Source of the DNA: JANNNF01 sp040385825 | Lineage (GTDB): Bacteria > Pseudomonadota > Alphaproteobacteria > Rhodobacterales > Rhodobacteraceae | Assembly (NCBI GenBank): GCA_040385825.1 | Contig: JAZKGQ010000009.1 | Span: 263,257 to 327,256, forward strand | Length of the DNA stretch: 64,000 bases | Reading direction: 5' to 3' | In this document: piece by piece, positions 27,130 through 35,960 of the stretch | Position numbering within the stretch: the first letter of the stretch is position 1 | Layout of the letters: each line of letters starts with the position of its first letter | Translations under genes and position numbers: made by a program | The notes under the pieces: model-generated | Database searches by the model: none | Told to the model about the DNA's origin: nothing | Seen by the model: only the letters and a program-made list of their open reading frames with translations

Positions 27130-28022
27130 AGATCGTCTTCATGGGCACGCCCGCGTTTTCGGTTCCGGTGCTGGAGGCGCTGGTGGCCGTGCATGAGGTG
27201 GTCTGCGTCTACACGCAACCGCCGCGCCCGGCGGGGCGGGGCAAGGCCGACCGTCCCGGCCCGGTGCATCAGCGGGCTGCGGAACTGGGGCTGCCCGTGC
27301 GGCATCCGGTGTCGTTGCGCGCGGCCGAGGCACAGGCGGAATTTGCCGCCCTCGGGGCGGACATTGCGGTGGTGGTGGCTTACGGCCTGATCCTGCCGCA
27401 GGTCGTGCTGGATGCGCCGCGTCTGGGCTGCCTGAACATCCACGCGTCGCTGTTGCCGCGCTGGCGGGGGGCGGCGCCGATTCACCGCGCCATCATGGCG
27501 GGGGATGCGGAAACCGGCGTGTGCATCATGCAGATGGAGGCGGGGCTGGACACCGGCCCGGTGCTGCTGCGCGAGGCGACGGCGATCGGGCCTGAGGAGA
27601 CGACGGCCGATCTGCACGACCGCCTGTCCGCCATGGGGGCGGGGCTGATCGTGCAGGCGCTGGCCGCGCTGCCCTTGCCTGCGGTGCCGCAGGCGGACGA
27701 CGGTGTGACCTATGCCGCCAAGATCGACAAGGCCGAAGCCCGCATCGACTGGACCCGGCCAGCCGCACAGGTGGACCGTCAGATCCGGGGCCTGTCGCCG
27801 TTTCCCGGCGCATGGTGTGACATGGGGGGCGAGCGGGTAAAACTGCTGCGCTGCCGTCTGGCGGAAGGGCAGGGCCAGATTCCGGGCCAGGTTCTGGGGC
27901 CCATGACCATCGCCTGTGGTCAGGGGGCAATCGAAGCCACGCTGGCGCAGCGCGAGGGCAAGCGCGCCATGGCCCCCGGCGATTTCCTGCGCGGGTTCCA
28001 GATGCCGGATGTCCTGGGCTGA
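27126..28022 (+). CDS. fmt: Methionyl-tRNA formyltransferase
   Basis: Fmt adds a formyl group from 10-formyl-tetrahydrofolate to initiator Met-tRNA, the reaction later undone by deformylase; the two genes are neighbours in many bacteria. The 298-residue protein starts MKIVFMGTPAFSVPVLEAL, and the folate-site block CLNIHASLLPRWRGAAPIHRAI contains the catalytic Asn-His pair. The C-terminal RNA-binding domain begins near residue 205. The start overlaps the deformylase-like stop by four bases, making a four-gene coupled unit. Confidence 0.97.
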   Translation: MKIVFMGTPAFSVPVLEALVAVHEVVCVYTQPPRPAGRGKADRPGPVHQRAAELGLPVRHPVSLRAAEAQAEFAALGADIAVVVAYGLILPQVVLDAPRLGCLNIHASLLPRWRGAAPIHRAIMAGDAETGVCIMQMEAGLDTGPVLLREATAIGPEETTADLHDRLSAMGAGLIVQALAALPLPAVPQADDGVTYAAKIDKAEARIDWTRPAAQVDRQIRGLSPFPGAWCDMGGERVKLLRCRLAEGQGQIPGQVLGPMTIACGQGAIEATLAQREGKRAMAPGDFLRGFQMPDVLG

Positions 28023-28080
28023 CCCATTCCCTTTCGGGCAATGCCGCCCCATATTGAGGCCAGCAAGGAAAGGTCCGCCC

Positions 28081-28320
28081 ATGCCCACCCTCATCGCCAT
28101 GATCATCATTGGGGCCGCCGCCGGGTTTCTGGCGACGCGGGTGATGCGGCTGAACACCGATGTCCCGACGACCGTGGCCATCGGGGTGTTCGGCGCGCTG
28201 ATCGGCGGGTTCGTGCTGCGGTCGCTGATCTCGCTGATGGGGTTCATGGCGGGGTTCGTCGGCGCGTTTCTGGGCGCGCTGGTGCTGATCTGGCTGTGGA
28301 AGACCTACGGGCCGAAATAG
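28081..28320 (+). CDS. Small GlsB/YeaQ/YmgE-like membrane protein
   Basis: A 79-residue, highly hydrophobic protein beginning MPTLIAMIIIGAAAGFLATRVMR, with Gly-rich membrane segments (FGALIGGFVLR, GFMAGFVGAFLGALVLIWLW). This pattern fits the transglycosylase-associated/YeaQ family of small stress-linked membrane proteins, or a related family of the same shape. An AAGGAAAGG site lies upstream of the ATG. It sits 58 bases after fmt and may be read from its own promoter. The family call is moderate. Confidence 0.65.
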   Translation: MPTLIAMIIIGAAAGFLATRVMRLNTDVPTTVAIGVFGALIGGFVLRSLISLMGFMAGFVGAFLGALVLIWLWKTYGPK

Positions 28321-28389
28321 GTGGGGGGCAATGCAGGATGAACCTCCTGAACTACCCTCTTCTGCCCGGAATCAAGCGCGAAGCGCGCC

Positions 28390-28518
28390 GGGCAATGCCC
28401 GACCGCCCCCTCGGGCGGGCATTCTGCAACCTCACCAGCAGAAATTCGGTGGGAGAAGTTGAACCATAAACCGCGTCGAACTGGCGTTGTTTGCCCACCC
28501 GGCGGTCGGGCATTGCCC
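28390..28518. repeat. Inverted-repeat element, candidate dispersed repeat
   Basis: GGGCAATGCCCGACCGCC (28390-28407) and its exact reverse complement (28501-28518) enclose 93 bases. Inside are a smaller hairpin CCGCCC/GGGCGG (28403-28418) and an imperfect pairing of CAACCTCACC with GGTGGGAGAAGTTG. The whole could fold as one structured RNA or be a small non-coding mobile repeat. No transposase or clear target duplication is visible. Confidence 0.65.
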
Positions 28519-28582
28519 TTTCGTCGTGCATGTTGAAAGGCACAGGAAAACCGAGCCAATCCCATGAACGATCACATCGGCC

Positions 28583-29083
28583 CTAATCCAGCCGCTTGAC
28601 CGCATCTTTCAGACGAAACCCATCTGCCCCGGCCACCTGCCACAGCCGTTGCCCTTGCCACGCCGCAAACAGGATCGCCGCGCCCTCGCGCCCCTTGTCG
28701 CCGCCGCCAAGACGTAAGGCGAGACTGGCCTCGATCTGGTCGCGCCATGCAGCAGCACGCGGGCGCAGCGCTGCGTCGCGCAGGGACATGTCCAGCAGGG
28801 TTGCGTCGGGCGGGTTTGCGTCCAGCGCCTTGAGCAGGCCCTGCGGGCCTTTGTCGGCGGCAATCGCGCGGGCGGCGGTGGCATCCAGATCGTCCCATGC
28901 CGCCAGCAGCGCCGCACGCACCATCGCGTCGCGCGACCCAAAGCGTTGCACAAGGGTCGGGGCGGCCAGTCTGGCCACCCGCCCCACGGCGGCGAAAGAC
29001 ACGGCCCGGTCGCCATCTGCCGCCAGCATCTGGCGGACAGCGGCAAACACGGTCGCATCGGGTATGGCTTTGGTGCGGGACAT
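28583..29083 (-). CDS. TetR-type transcriptional regulator
   Basis: The 166-residue protein has an N-terminal helix-turn-helix of the TetR class: ATVFAAVRQMLAADG, then VGRVARLAAPTLVQRFGSRDAMVRAALLAAW, where the recognition helix matches the usual T-L-Y-x-H-F-x-x-K/R layout with Gln-Arg-Phe. The C-terminal part is a ligand domain of unknown specificity. ATG 29083 is preferred; an upstream start at 29119 would add twelve unmatched residues. The ribosome binding site is weak. Regulated genes are unknown; the neighbouring TRIC-like gene on the same strand is one candidate. Confidence 0.75.
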   Translation of the reverse strand: MSRTKAIPDATVFAAVRQMLAADGDRAVSFAAVGRVARLAAPTLVQRFGSRDAMVRAALLAAWDDLDATAARAIAADKGPQGLLKALDANPPDATLLDMSLRDAALRPRAAAWRDQIEASLALRLGGGDKGREGAAILFAAWQGQRLWQVAGADGFRLKDAVKRLD

Positions 29084-29122
29084 GGGCGGCAGGCTAGTGG
29101 GCCGGGCGACGGCCTGCAAGCT

Positions 29123-29785
29123 TTAGCGTTTCGGCGCGTCGGGCCGGGGCGGGCGGGATTTGTAGACCGGCAGCCGCCAGCCAAGCGCCAGACTGCCCGC
29201 CCGCAGCAGGAACGTCACCGCCGCACAGGCCAGCAACCCCGCGTCATTGCCCAAGGCCGGCCCCACCAGCACGGCGGCCAGCGACCCGGCGAAGGCGCAG
29301 GTCACATACAACTCGCCCTGCCGCAAAACCAGGGGCACCTCATTGCACACCACATCGCGCATCAACCCACCCATGCAGCCAGTGACCATGCCCATCACCA
29401 GCACGATGGGCCAGCCCATGCCTGCGGCCAGTGCCACCCCCACCCCGGCGGGCACGGCGACGGCCAGCGCGCAGGCATCCACCCACCGCAGCACCCGGTA
29501 GCGGCTTTCCAGCATCGGCGCCGCGATGAACACCAGCACGGCAGCGGCGGACGCGACCGCCAGCATCACCGGATCGGCTACCCAGAACACCTCGCGGTTC
29601 AGGATGATGTCGCGCAGCGTGCCGCCGCCCACGGCGGTCAGGCAGGCGATGAAGATGAAGCCGACAATATCAAGCTGCGACCGGCTGGCGACCAGCGCGC
29701 CGGTCACCGCAAACACTGCGACAGATGCATAATCGAGGCCGGAAATCAGGGCCGCACCCGGCAGGGCCAGCCCCGGCGCGATCAT
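29123..29785 (-). CDS. Trimeric intracellular cation channel-type membrane protein (UPF0126)
   Basis: A 220-residue membrane protein with two repeats of the same motif, GGGTLRDIILN near residue 53 and GGLMRDVVCNEVP near 138. This is the hallmark of the bacterial TRIC/UPF0126 family, which forms potassium-permeable trimers. About seven hydrophobic segments are seen. Its start overlaps the rnhA stop (positions 29782-29785), so the two are coupled. Physiological role in bacteria is not well defined. Confidence 0.88.
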   Translation of the reverse strand: MIAPGLALPGAALISGLDYASVAVFAVTGALVASRSQLDIVGFIFIACLTAVGGGTLRDIILNREVFWVADPVMLAVASAAAVLVFIAAPMLESRYRVLRWVDACALAVAVPAGVGVALAAGMGWPIVLVMGMVTGCMGGLMRDVVCNEVPLVLRQGELYVTCAFAGSLAAVLVGPALGNDAGLLACAAVTFLLRAGSLALGWRLPVYKSRPPRPDAPKR

Positions 29786-30258
29786 GCCGATTTCGCTTTG
29801 TTGGGGGCCCCTTTGAACGGGGCCATGCCGCCGCGCGCCAGCGCATCGGCGCGTTCATTTTCCGCATGGCCCGCATGGCCCTTGATCCAGCGCCAGACGA
29901 CCTTGTGTTTGGCCTGCGCCGCATCCAGCCGCTGCCACAGATCGGCGTTCTTGACCGGATCGCGCCCCGCCGTGCGCCAGCCATTGCGTTTCCAGCCGTG
30001 AATCCATTCGGTCACGCCGTTCTTCACATAGGCGCTGTCGGTCACGATGGTCAGGGTGGTTTCGCGGCTCAGCGCCTCCAGCGCAGAAATCGCGGCCATC
30101 AGCTCCATCCGGTTGTTGGTGGTCATCTGCTCGCCCCCCGCCAACTCGCGTTCCTTGACGGTCTTGCCATCCTCGCGCGCGATCATCAGCACGCCCCAGC
30201 CTCCGGGGCCGGGATTGCCGGAACAGGCACCGTCGGTATAGGCGAAAAGATCTGGCAT
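29782..30258 (-). CDS. rnhA: Ribonuclease HI
   Basis: RNase HI cuts the RNA strand of RNA-DNA hybrids. The catalytic acids are visible in AYTDGACSGNPGPGGWG (Asp8), MELMAAISALEAL (Glu), IVTDSAYVKNG (Asp) and the final Asp in NERADALARG; the VKGHAGH-like loop reads IKGHAGHAEN. ATG 30258 gives 158 residues, standard length; the longer upstream frame is rejected because the family starts at MPDLFAYTDG. An AGGGA site lies about ten bases upstream. Confidence 0.96.
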   Translation of the reverse strand: MPDLFAYTDGACSGNPGPGGWGVLMIAREDGKTVKERELAGGEQMTTNNRMELMAAISALEALSRETTLTIVTDSAYVKNGVTEWIHGWKRNGWRTAGRDPVKNADLWQRLDAAQAKHKVVWRWIKGHAGHAENERADALARGGMAPFKGAPNKAKSA

Positions 30259-30319
30259 CGGCGGCGTCCCTTTTTGCCATCGGATAGGGGGCCGGGGGGC
30301 CGCGGTCAACTGCCCGTGG

Positions 30320-30775
30320 TCACGAGCCAGACATCAGCACCCCGAGGCAGGCCAGCACGATGGCCGTCAGCAGCAGGCGCAGGGGCATCCACCATGCCGG
30401 GGTCAGGCCCTGACGGGCAAAGCTGTAGTCCAGCGCCAGCAGGCCCGCAAAGCCTGCGGCAAGGGACAGAAGGGACTCCGCGCTGGCGTCGGTGACCATG
30501 AAGAAACACCACAGCGCCGGGATCACCGACAGGGCATAGCCCACGGCGGCCTCTTGTCCGGTGGCTCTGGTGGCAAAGCCCCACAGCACGCCCGACATGA
30601 AGGACAGGATCAGGCTGCCATAGGTCAGGCCGACATATTTGCCGATGAACATGGGGGGCATGTAGGCCCCGCCAGCCGTGGCAAGGGCGGGCGACAGATG
30701 GGTCGCTGCGGCCCAGAGGAACGGGATCAGCCCGGCAAGGCCAAGGATCAGGGGGGCGGCGGGAATGCGGGTCAT
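30320..30775 (-). CDS. DUF3429-type membrane protein
   Basis: The 151-residue protein has about five hydrophobic segments. It begins PAAPLILGLAGLIPFLWAA and has GLTYGSLILSFMSGVLWGFA in the middle, which fits the DUF3429 family of small inner-membrane proteins. Its start overlaps the ispH stop by four bases, so it is translated after ispH. No biochemical function is known for the family. Confidence 0.75.
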   Translation of the reverse strand: MTRIPAAPLILGLAGLIPFLWAAATHLSPALATAGGAYMPPMFIGKYVGLTYGSLILSFMSGVLWGFATRATGQEAAVGYALSVIPALWCFFMVTDASAESLLSLAAGFAGLLALDYSFARQGLTPAWWMPLRLLLTAIVLACLGVLMSGS

Positions 30776-31749
30776 GCGGCGGGGCTGGCCGGTTCGCGCA
30801 GGATGCGGGGCACCTTGAATTCGATGTTTTCCTGCGCGGTTTCCACCAGTTCTACCGTCACCGTGAACCGGGCGCGGAAGGCGTCGATCACTTCGTTCAC
30901 CAGCACTTCTGGGGCAGAGGCGCCCGCCGTCAGGCCGATGCTGCGGATGCCTTGCAACGCGCGCCAGTCGATTTCGGCCGCGCGCTGGATCAGTTGCGCA
31001 TAGGCACAGCCTGCGCTGCGGCCCACCTCGACCAGACGTTTGGAATTGCTGGAGTTCGGCGCGCCGATCACCAGCAGCGCGTCGATGCGCGGCGCCACCG
31101 ATTTGACCGCCATCTGGCGGTTGGTGGTGGCGTAACAGATGTCTTCATGGGCAGGGCCAAGGATGGCCGGAAAGCGGGCTTGCAGGGCGGCGACGATGCC
31201 TGCGGTATCATCCACCGACAGGGTGGTCTGCGTGATGAAGGCAAGGCGCGCCTCGTCGCGGACGCTCAGGCCTGCCACATCGGCCTCGGTTTCGACCAGC
31301 AGCACCTCGCCCACCGGCAGTTGGCCCATAGTGCCCACGGTTTCGGGGTGGCCCGCATGGCCGATCATCACCAGTTGCAGGCCGTTCTCATGGTGCCGCG
31401 CGGCTTCGTTGTGTACTTTGGTGACAAGCGGGCAGGTGGCATCGACGGCGATCATCTCGCGCCTTGCGGCCTCGGCAGGGACGGCTTTGGGCACGCCATG
31501 GGCGGAAAAGATCACCGGGCGGTCGGGGGGGCAGTCATCCAGCTCCTCGACAAACACCGCCCCCTTGGCGCGCAGGGCATCGACGACGAATTTGTTGTGC
31601 ACGATTTCGTGCCGCACGAAAACCGGCGCGCCCCATTTCTCCAGCGCCAGTTCCACGATCTTGATGGCACGGTCGACGCCCGCACAAAAGCCGCGCGGGG
31701 CGGCAAGGTAGAGGGTGAGGGGGGGCAGCGACTGGGGGGGCAGCGACAT
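30772..31749 (-). CDS. ispH: 4-hydroxy-3-methylbut-2-enyl diphosphate reductase
   Basis: IspH makes isopentenyl and dimethylallyl diphosphate in the last step of the non-mevalonate isoprenoid pathway. The three Cys that hold its iron-sulfur cluster are visible in APRGFCAGVDRAI, VDATCPLVTKVH and EDICYATTNRQ. Conserved His and Glu lie in VRHEIVHNKFVV and FSAHGVPKAVP. ATG 31749 has GAGG four bases upstream and gives 325 residues; the ATG at 31788 would add thirteen. It heads the ispH-DUF3429 unit on the minus strand. Confidence 0.96.
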   Translation of the reverse strand: MSLPPQSLPPLTLYLAAPRGFCAGVDRAIKIVELALEKWGAPVFVRHEIVHNKFVVDALRAKGAVFVEELDDCPPDRPVIFSAHGVPKAVPAEAARREMIAVDATCPLVTKVHNEAARHHENGLQLVMIGHAGHPETVGTMGQLPVGEVLLVETEADVAGLSVRDEARLAFITQTTLSVDDTAGIVAALQARFPAILGPAHEDICYATTNRQMAVKSVAPRIDALLVIGAPNSSNSKRLVEVGRSAGCAYAQLIQRAAEIDWRALQGIRSIGLTAGASAPEVLVNEVIDAFRARFTVTVELVETAQENIEFKVPRILREPASPAA

Positions 31750-32046
31750 GGGGCCTCGGCGCGTGGTTTGGCCCAAGAAGTAGCGCATTCGGCGGTGCGG
31801 GGCAAATGGTCAGCGGGAAGACTGCAAGCCCGCCCCGATCTGGCGCCCAGCACGGGCCAGAAGGCACAAAACGAATCAGATTATGCCGAAAACGCCAGGC
31901 GCTTGCGACAGGCCGGTCCGCATGGCAGGGGCCGGGCTGCGGAGGCGCTGGTCTTCCCCGACCAGACGCGCCCGAACAGCCGGGCCAGAAGATGCGCATG
32001 ACAGGACAGGAGGCTGGGGACACCCCGCCCCCGTCATGGCGCGGCG
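31750..32046. other. Intergenic region between ispH and the NYN gene
   Basis: About 300 bases without a convincing gene. On the minus strand CATAATCTGATT near 31870-31885 could hold a -10 for ispH, but no good -35 is seen. I recognise no RNA gene or repeat. Confidence 0.4.
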
Positions 32047-32622
32047 TCACTTTGCCTCGGCAGCCACCGGTTCATCCGTCAGCGGGCGCGGTTCGCGCGG
32101 CGGACGGCCGATCACTTCGCGCAGCTCGTCCAGCTCGATGAAATTGTCGGCCTGACGGCGCAGCTCGTCCGAGATCATCGGCGGCTGGCTGCGGATCGTG
32201 GACACCACGGAAACCCTGACGCCCTGACGTTGCAGGCTTTCCACCAACGGGCGGAAATCGCCGTCGCCGGAAAAGATCACAACATGGTCGACGCGGGCCG
32301 CAAGCTCCATCGCATCGACGCAAAGTTCGATGTCCATGTTGCCCTTGACCTTGCGACGGCCCTGGCTGTCGGTGTATTCCTTGGCGGGCTTGGTGCGCAT
32401 GGTGAAGCCGTTGTAATGCAGCCAGTCCACCAGCGGCCGGATGGGCGAATATTCGTCATTCTCCAGCAGAGCCGTATAGTAGAAGGCGCGCAGCAGCTTG
32501 CCCCGGCGCATGAATTCCATCCGCAGCAGCTTGTAGTCGATATCGAACCCGAGCGCCTTGGCTGCGGCGTACAGGTTCGACCCATCTATGAACAGCGCAA
32601 GCCGTTCGTCCTTGTAAAACAT
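32047..32622 (-). CDS. NYN-domain (LabA/DUF88) protein, probable RNase
   Basis: The 191-residue protein has the PIN-like NYN fold: ALFIDGSNLYAAAKALG near residue 9, MDIELCVDAMELA near 96 and VVIFSGDGDFRPLVESLQ near 113, which supply the acidic residues of the metal site. NYN proteins are proposed or shown to act on RNA. A short Pro- and Glu-rich tail follows residue 170. It is divergent from folK with 142 bases between them. The substrate is unknown. Confidence 0.85.
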   Translation of the reverse strand: MFYKDERLALFIDGSNLYAAAKALGFDIDYKLLRMEFMRRGKLLRAFYYTALLENDEYSPIRPLVDWLHYNGFTMRTKPAKEYTDSQGRRKVKGNMDIELCVDAMELAARVDHVVIFSGDGDFRPLVESLQRQGVRVSVVSTIRSQPPMISDELRRQADNFIELDELREVIGRPPREPRPLTDEPVAAEAK

Positions 32623-32764
32623 TTCGGGTCCCCTCGAAAAATTTGTTCCACCAATCGAACTTCCGTGAGTGATCTACGTAATGTAGTGAATGCCGAAGGC
32701 GAACCACCTGTAGGTATCAGTCAGACCCTTGGCACCGCAAGCCGAACTGTAACGGAGTGTAATA

Positions 32765-33349
32765 TTGCTGTCGCATCTTTCAAGTCGCGCGCTGGTTGCG
32801 TTAGGCGGCAATCTGCCGTTCGCGGGCCTGTCGCCAGACCAGACGCTGACAGCCGCCCTGGCCGCGTTTCCGGGCGAAGGGCTTGTGGTGCGGGCGGTTA
32901 GCCGGTTTTTCCGCACCCCCTGCTTTCCTGCCGGGGCGGGGCCGGATTATGTGAATGCGGCGGCCCTGCTGGACGTGCCGCAAGGTGTTGACGCCGCGTC
33001 ACTTTTGCGCGACCTGCATGCGATAGAGGCGAAGTTTGGACGTGAGCGTTCAACCCGGTGGGGGATGCGCACGCTGGATCTGGATTTGCTGGCCTTGGGT
33101 GATTCGGTGCTGCCCGATGCCGCCGAGCAGGCCCGCTGGCGCGCGATTGCGCCCGAGGCACAGGTTCTGGCCGCGCCCGACCGCCTGATCCTGCCGCATC
33201 CCCGCATGCAGGACCGGGCCTTTGTGCTGGTGCCCCTGGCCGATATTGCCCCGGAATGGGTGCATCCGCTGACGGGATCGACCGTTGCCGACATGCTGGC
33301 CGCCCTGCCGGCCGCCGATGTGGCGGCGGTGAAACCGCTCGTGGAATAG
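32765..33349 (+). CDS. folK: 2-amino-4-hydroxy-6-hydroxymethyldihydropteridine pyrophosphokinase
   Basis: FolK activates the pterin for folate synthesis. Family blocks are ALVALGGNLPF near residue 9, RFFRTPCFPAGAGPDYVNAA, and the signature RWGMRTLDLDLLALGD; the end PHPRMQDRAFVLVPLADIAP is also typical. The only reasonable start is TTG 32765, about seven bases after GGAG; it gives 194 residues, slightly longer than the usual 160. It precedes rpoZ but a separate rpoZ promoter is visible. Confidence 0.93.
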   Translation: MLSHLSSRALVALGGNLPFAGLSPDQTLTAALAAFPGEGLVVRAVSRFFRTPCFPAGAGPDYVNAAALLDVPQGVDAASLLRDLHAIEAKFGRERSTRWGMRTLDLDLLALGDSVLPDAAEQARWRAIAPEAQVLAAPDRLILPHPRMQDRAFVLVPLADIAPEWVHPLTGSTVADMLAALPAADVAAVKPLVE

Positions 33350-33353
33350 GCGC

Positions 33354-33382
33354 TTGTCAACCCTGTGGGCACGCCTTACATA
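33354..33382 (+). promoter_or_regulatory. Probable rpoZ-rsh promoter
   Basis: TTGTCA (33354-33359), exactly 17 bases, then TACATA (33377-33382) match the housekeeping sigma factor consensus well. The elements lie between folK and rpoZ and would start a transcript about 30 bases before the rpoZ ATG. Confidence 0.65.
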
Positions 33383-33420
33383 GGCCCCTTCAAAGCCCAG
33401 CATCCGGATTGGAGTTGCCC

Positions 33421-33774
33421 ATGGCCCGCGTGACGGTCGAAGATTGCGTTGACAAGGTTCCGAACCGGTTCGAACTGGTGATGCTTGCAGCCCACCGGGC
33501 GCGCGAGATCCAGGCCGGATCGCCGATCACCATTGACCGCGACAACGACAAGAACCCTGTTGTCAGCCTGCGCGAGATTGCGGATGAAACCCAGTCTGCC
33601 GACGCGCTGCGCGAACGGATGATCGAAAGCCACCAGACCCAGATCGAGGTGGACGAACCCGAGGAAGACCAGATGGCGCTTCTGATGGGCGGCGAGATGG
33701 ATCGTCCGATGGTCGATGACATGTCGGAAGAAAAGCTGCTGCGCGCGCTGATGGAAGCGCAAGGCGATAACTGA
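33421..33774 (+). CDS. rpoZ: RNA polymerase omega subunit
   Basis: Omega helps assemble RNA polymerase and forms part of one ppGpp site. The 117-residue protein begins MARVTVEDCVDKVPNRFEL and continues LVMLAAHRAREI, the family hallmark. The acidic tail (VDEPEEDQMALLMGG) is typical of alphaproteobacteria. GGAG lies before the ATG at 33421. It is followed by the (p)ppGpp enzyme rsh 31 bases later, an arrangement conserved in many bacteria and sensible given the shared signalling role. Confidence 0.96.
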   Translation: MARVTVEDCVDKVPNRFELVMLAAHRAREIQAGSPITIDRDNDKNPVVSLREIADETQSADALRERMIESHQTQIEVDEPEEDQMALLMGGEMDRPMVDDMSEEKLLRALMEAQGDN

Positions 33775-33805
33775 ACCGGGCTTAGGCCCGGCGGGTGGGG
33801 CGGTG

Positions 33806-35923
33806 ATGATTGACGTTGAAGACCTCATCGCCCTTGTCCACAATTACAACCCGCGCACCAATGCCGATCTGATCCGCAAGGCCTATGCCTACGGGTTGCA
33901 GATGCACGAGGGCCAGTTCCGCAAATCGGGCGAGCTGTATTTCAGCCACCCCGTTGCGGTGGCAGCAATCCTGACCGAACAGCAACTGGATGATGCGACC
34001 ATCATCACCGCCCTGCTGCACGACACCATCGAAGACACCAAATCCACCTATTCCGAGGTTGCCCGGCTGTTTGGCGAGGATATCGCCGAACTGGTCGATG
34101 GGGTCACCAAGCTGACCAATCTGCAACTGAGCAACACCGAAAGCCAGCAGGCGGAAAACTTTCGCAAGCTGTTCATGGCGATGTCCAAGGACTTGCGGGT
34201 GATCCTGGTCAAGCTGGCCGACCGGCTGCACAACATGCGCACCATCCGCAGCATGAAGCCGGAAAAGCAGGCGCAGAAAGCGCGCGAGACGATGGAGATT
34301 TTCGCCCCTCTTGCAGGCCGGATGGGCATGCAGTGGATGCGCGAGGAACTGGAAGATCTGGCGTTCAAGGTGCTGAATTCGGAAGCCCGGATTTCCATTA
34401 TCCGCCGCTTCATCACCTTGCAGCGTGAAGCGGGCGATGTGGTCCACAAGATCAGCGCCGACATCCGGCACGAGTTGGACAAGGCGCAGCTTGAGGCCGA
34501 CGTGTTTGGCCGCGCGAAAAAGCCCTACTCGATCTGGCGCAAGATGCAGGAGAAAGACCTTGCCTTCTCGCGTCTGTCCGACATCTACGGCTTTCGCATC
34601 ATCGCGGGGTCGGTGGCCGACTGCTACCGCATTCTGGGGGTGATCCACCAACGCTGGCGGGCGGTGCCGGGGCGGTTCAAGGATTACATCAGCCAGCCCA
34701 AGAACAACGGCTATCGGTCGATCCATACCACGGTGTCGGGCCGTGACGGCAAGCGGGTCGAGGTGCAGATCCGCACGCGCGAGATGCACGAAGTGGCCGA
34801 GGCTGGCGTCGCCGCCCACTGGTCCTACCGCGAAGGCGTGCGCACGGCAAACCCGTTTGCGGTGGACCCCGCCAAATGGATCGCCAGCCTGACCGAACGG
34901 TTCGACGAGGGCAACAACGACGAGTTTCTGGAACATGTGAAGCTGGAGATGTACTCCGACCAGGTGTTCTGCTTCACCCCCAAGGGCGATGTGGTGCAAC
35001 TGCCGCGCGGGGCCACGCCGCTGGATTACGCCTATTCCATTCACACCCGGATCGGCAATTCCTGTGTGTCGGCCAAGGTCGACGGCATCCGAGTGCCGCT
35101 GTGGACCCGGCTGAAGAACGGCCAGTCGGTCGAGATCATCACCGCCGAAGGCCAGCGCCCGCAGGCAAGCTGGATCGACATTGTCGCCACCGGCCGCGCC
35201 AAGGCCGCGATCCGCAAATCCCTGCGCGAGGAAGACAAGGGCCGCTTCGTCAAGCTGGGACAAGAGCTTGCCCGTGCGGCCTTTGACCATGTCGGCAAGA
35301 AATGCAGCGACAAGGCCCTGCGCACGGCGGCCAAGATGCTGGGTGTCGCCGACGAGCTGGAACTGCTGGCGCGGCTTGGGTCGGCGGAACTGACCGCGCG
35401 GCGGGTGGTGGAAACGCTGTACCCCGAACTGGCCCGCGCCGCGCCCGAAGTGGTCGATGCGCAGCGCCCGGTGGTAGGGCTGACCGATGACCAGTCGGTG
35501 CGCCGCGCGCCGTGCTGCCAGCCGGTGCCGGGCGAGCGCATCGTGGGCATCACCCACCGCGGGCAGGGCGTGGTGATCCATGCCATCGACTGCCCCGCGC
35601 TGGAGGAGTTCGAGGAACAGCCCGCCCGCTGGGTTGACCTGCACTGGCAGGCCGGGCGGCACGCGGCGGTCAACACCGTCAGCCTTGAGGTGACGATTTC
35701 CAACGATGCGGGCGTTCTGGGCCGGATCTGCACCTTGATTGGCGAGCAGAAGGCCAATATCTCGGACCTGCGGTTCACGGACCGCAAGCCGGATTTCTTC
35801 CGTCTTATTATCGACGTGGATCTGCGCGATGTTGAACACCTTCATATGGTGATGACAGCGCTGGAGGCCGAAACCGACGTGGCGCAAATCTCGCGGCACC
35901 GGGATCTGACGCGTAAGCCCTGA
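33806..35923 (+). CDS. rsh: Bifunctional (p)ppGpp synthetase/hydrolase Rsh (RelA/SpoT family)
   Basis: Rsh makes and degrades the alarmone (p)ppGpp. Domains in order: HD hydrolase (about 20-200) with intact LLHDTIEDT; synthetase (about 235-350) with GRFKDYISQPKNNGYRSIHT, where the RFKD variant is the one seen in bifunctional enzymes; TGS (about 385-450) starting VFCFTPKGDVVQLPRG; and a C-terminal ACT domain (about 630-705). The ATG at 33806 is preferred over the adjoining GTG at 33803. Length 705 is normal. Because alphaproteobacteria usually have a single Rsh, this is probably the main stringent-response enzyme. Confidence 0.95.
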   Translation: MIDVEDLIALVHNYNPRTNADLIRKAYAYGLQMHEGQFRKSGELYFSHPVAVAAILTEQQLDDATIITALLHDTIEDTKSTYSEVARLFGEDIAELVDGVTKLTNLQLSNTESQQAENFRKLFMAMSKDLRVILVKLADRLHNMRTIRSMKPEKQAQKARETMEIFAPLAGRMGMQWMREELEDLAFKVLNSEARISIIRRFITLQREAGDVVHKISADIRHELDKAQLEADVFGRAKKPYSIWRKMQEKDLAFSRLSDIYGFRIIAGSVADCYRILGVIHQRWRAVPGRFKDYISQPKNNGYRSIHTTVSGRDGKRVEVQIRTREMHEVAEAGVAAHWSYREGVRTANPFAVDPAKWIASLTERFDEGNNDEFLEHVKLEMYSDQVFCFTPKGDVVQLPRGATPLDYAYSIHTRIGNSCVSAKVDGIRVPLWTRLKNGQSVEIITAEGQRPQASWIDIVATGRAKAAIRKSLREEDKGRFVKLGQELARAAFDHVGKKCSDKALRTAAKMLGVADELELLARLGSAELTARRVVETLYPELARAAPEVVDAQRPVVGLTDDQSVRRAPCCQPVPGERIVGITHRGQGVVIHAIDCPALEEFEEQPARWVDLHWQAGRHAAVNTVSLEVTISNDAGVLGRICTLIGEQKANISDLRFTDRKPDFFRLIIDVDLRDVEHLHMVMTALEAETDVAQISRHRDLTRKP

Positions 35924-35960
35924 GGGCAGCCCGAACCGGGCGGAAAGGGGCACAGCCTTG

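Noticed and set aside
28390..28518. Insertion sequence
   Set aside because: Too short, no transposase frame and no target duplication; kept only as an inverted-repeat element.
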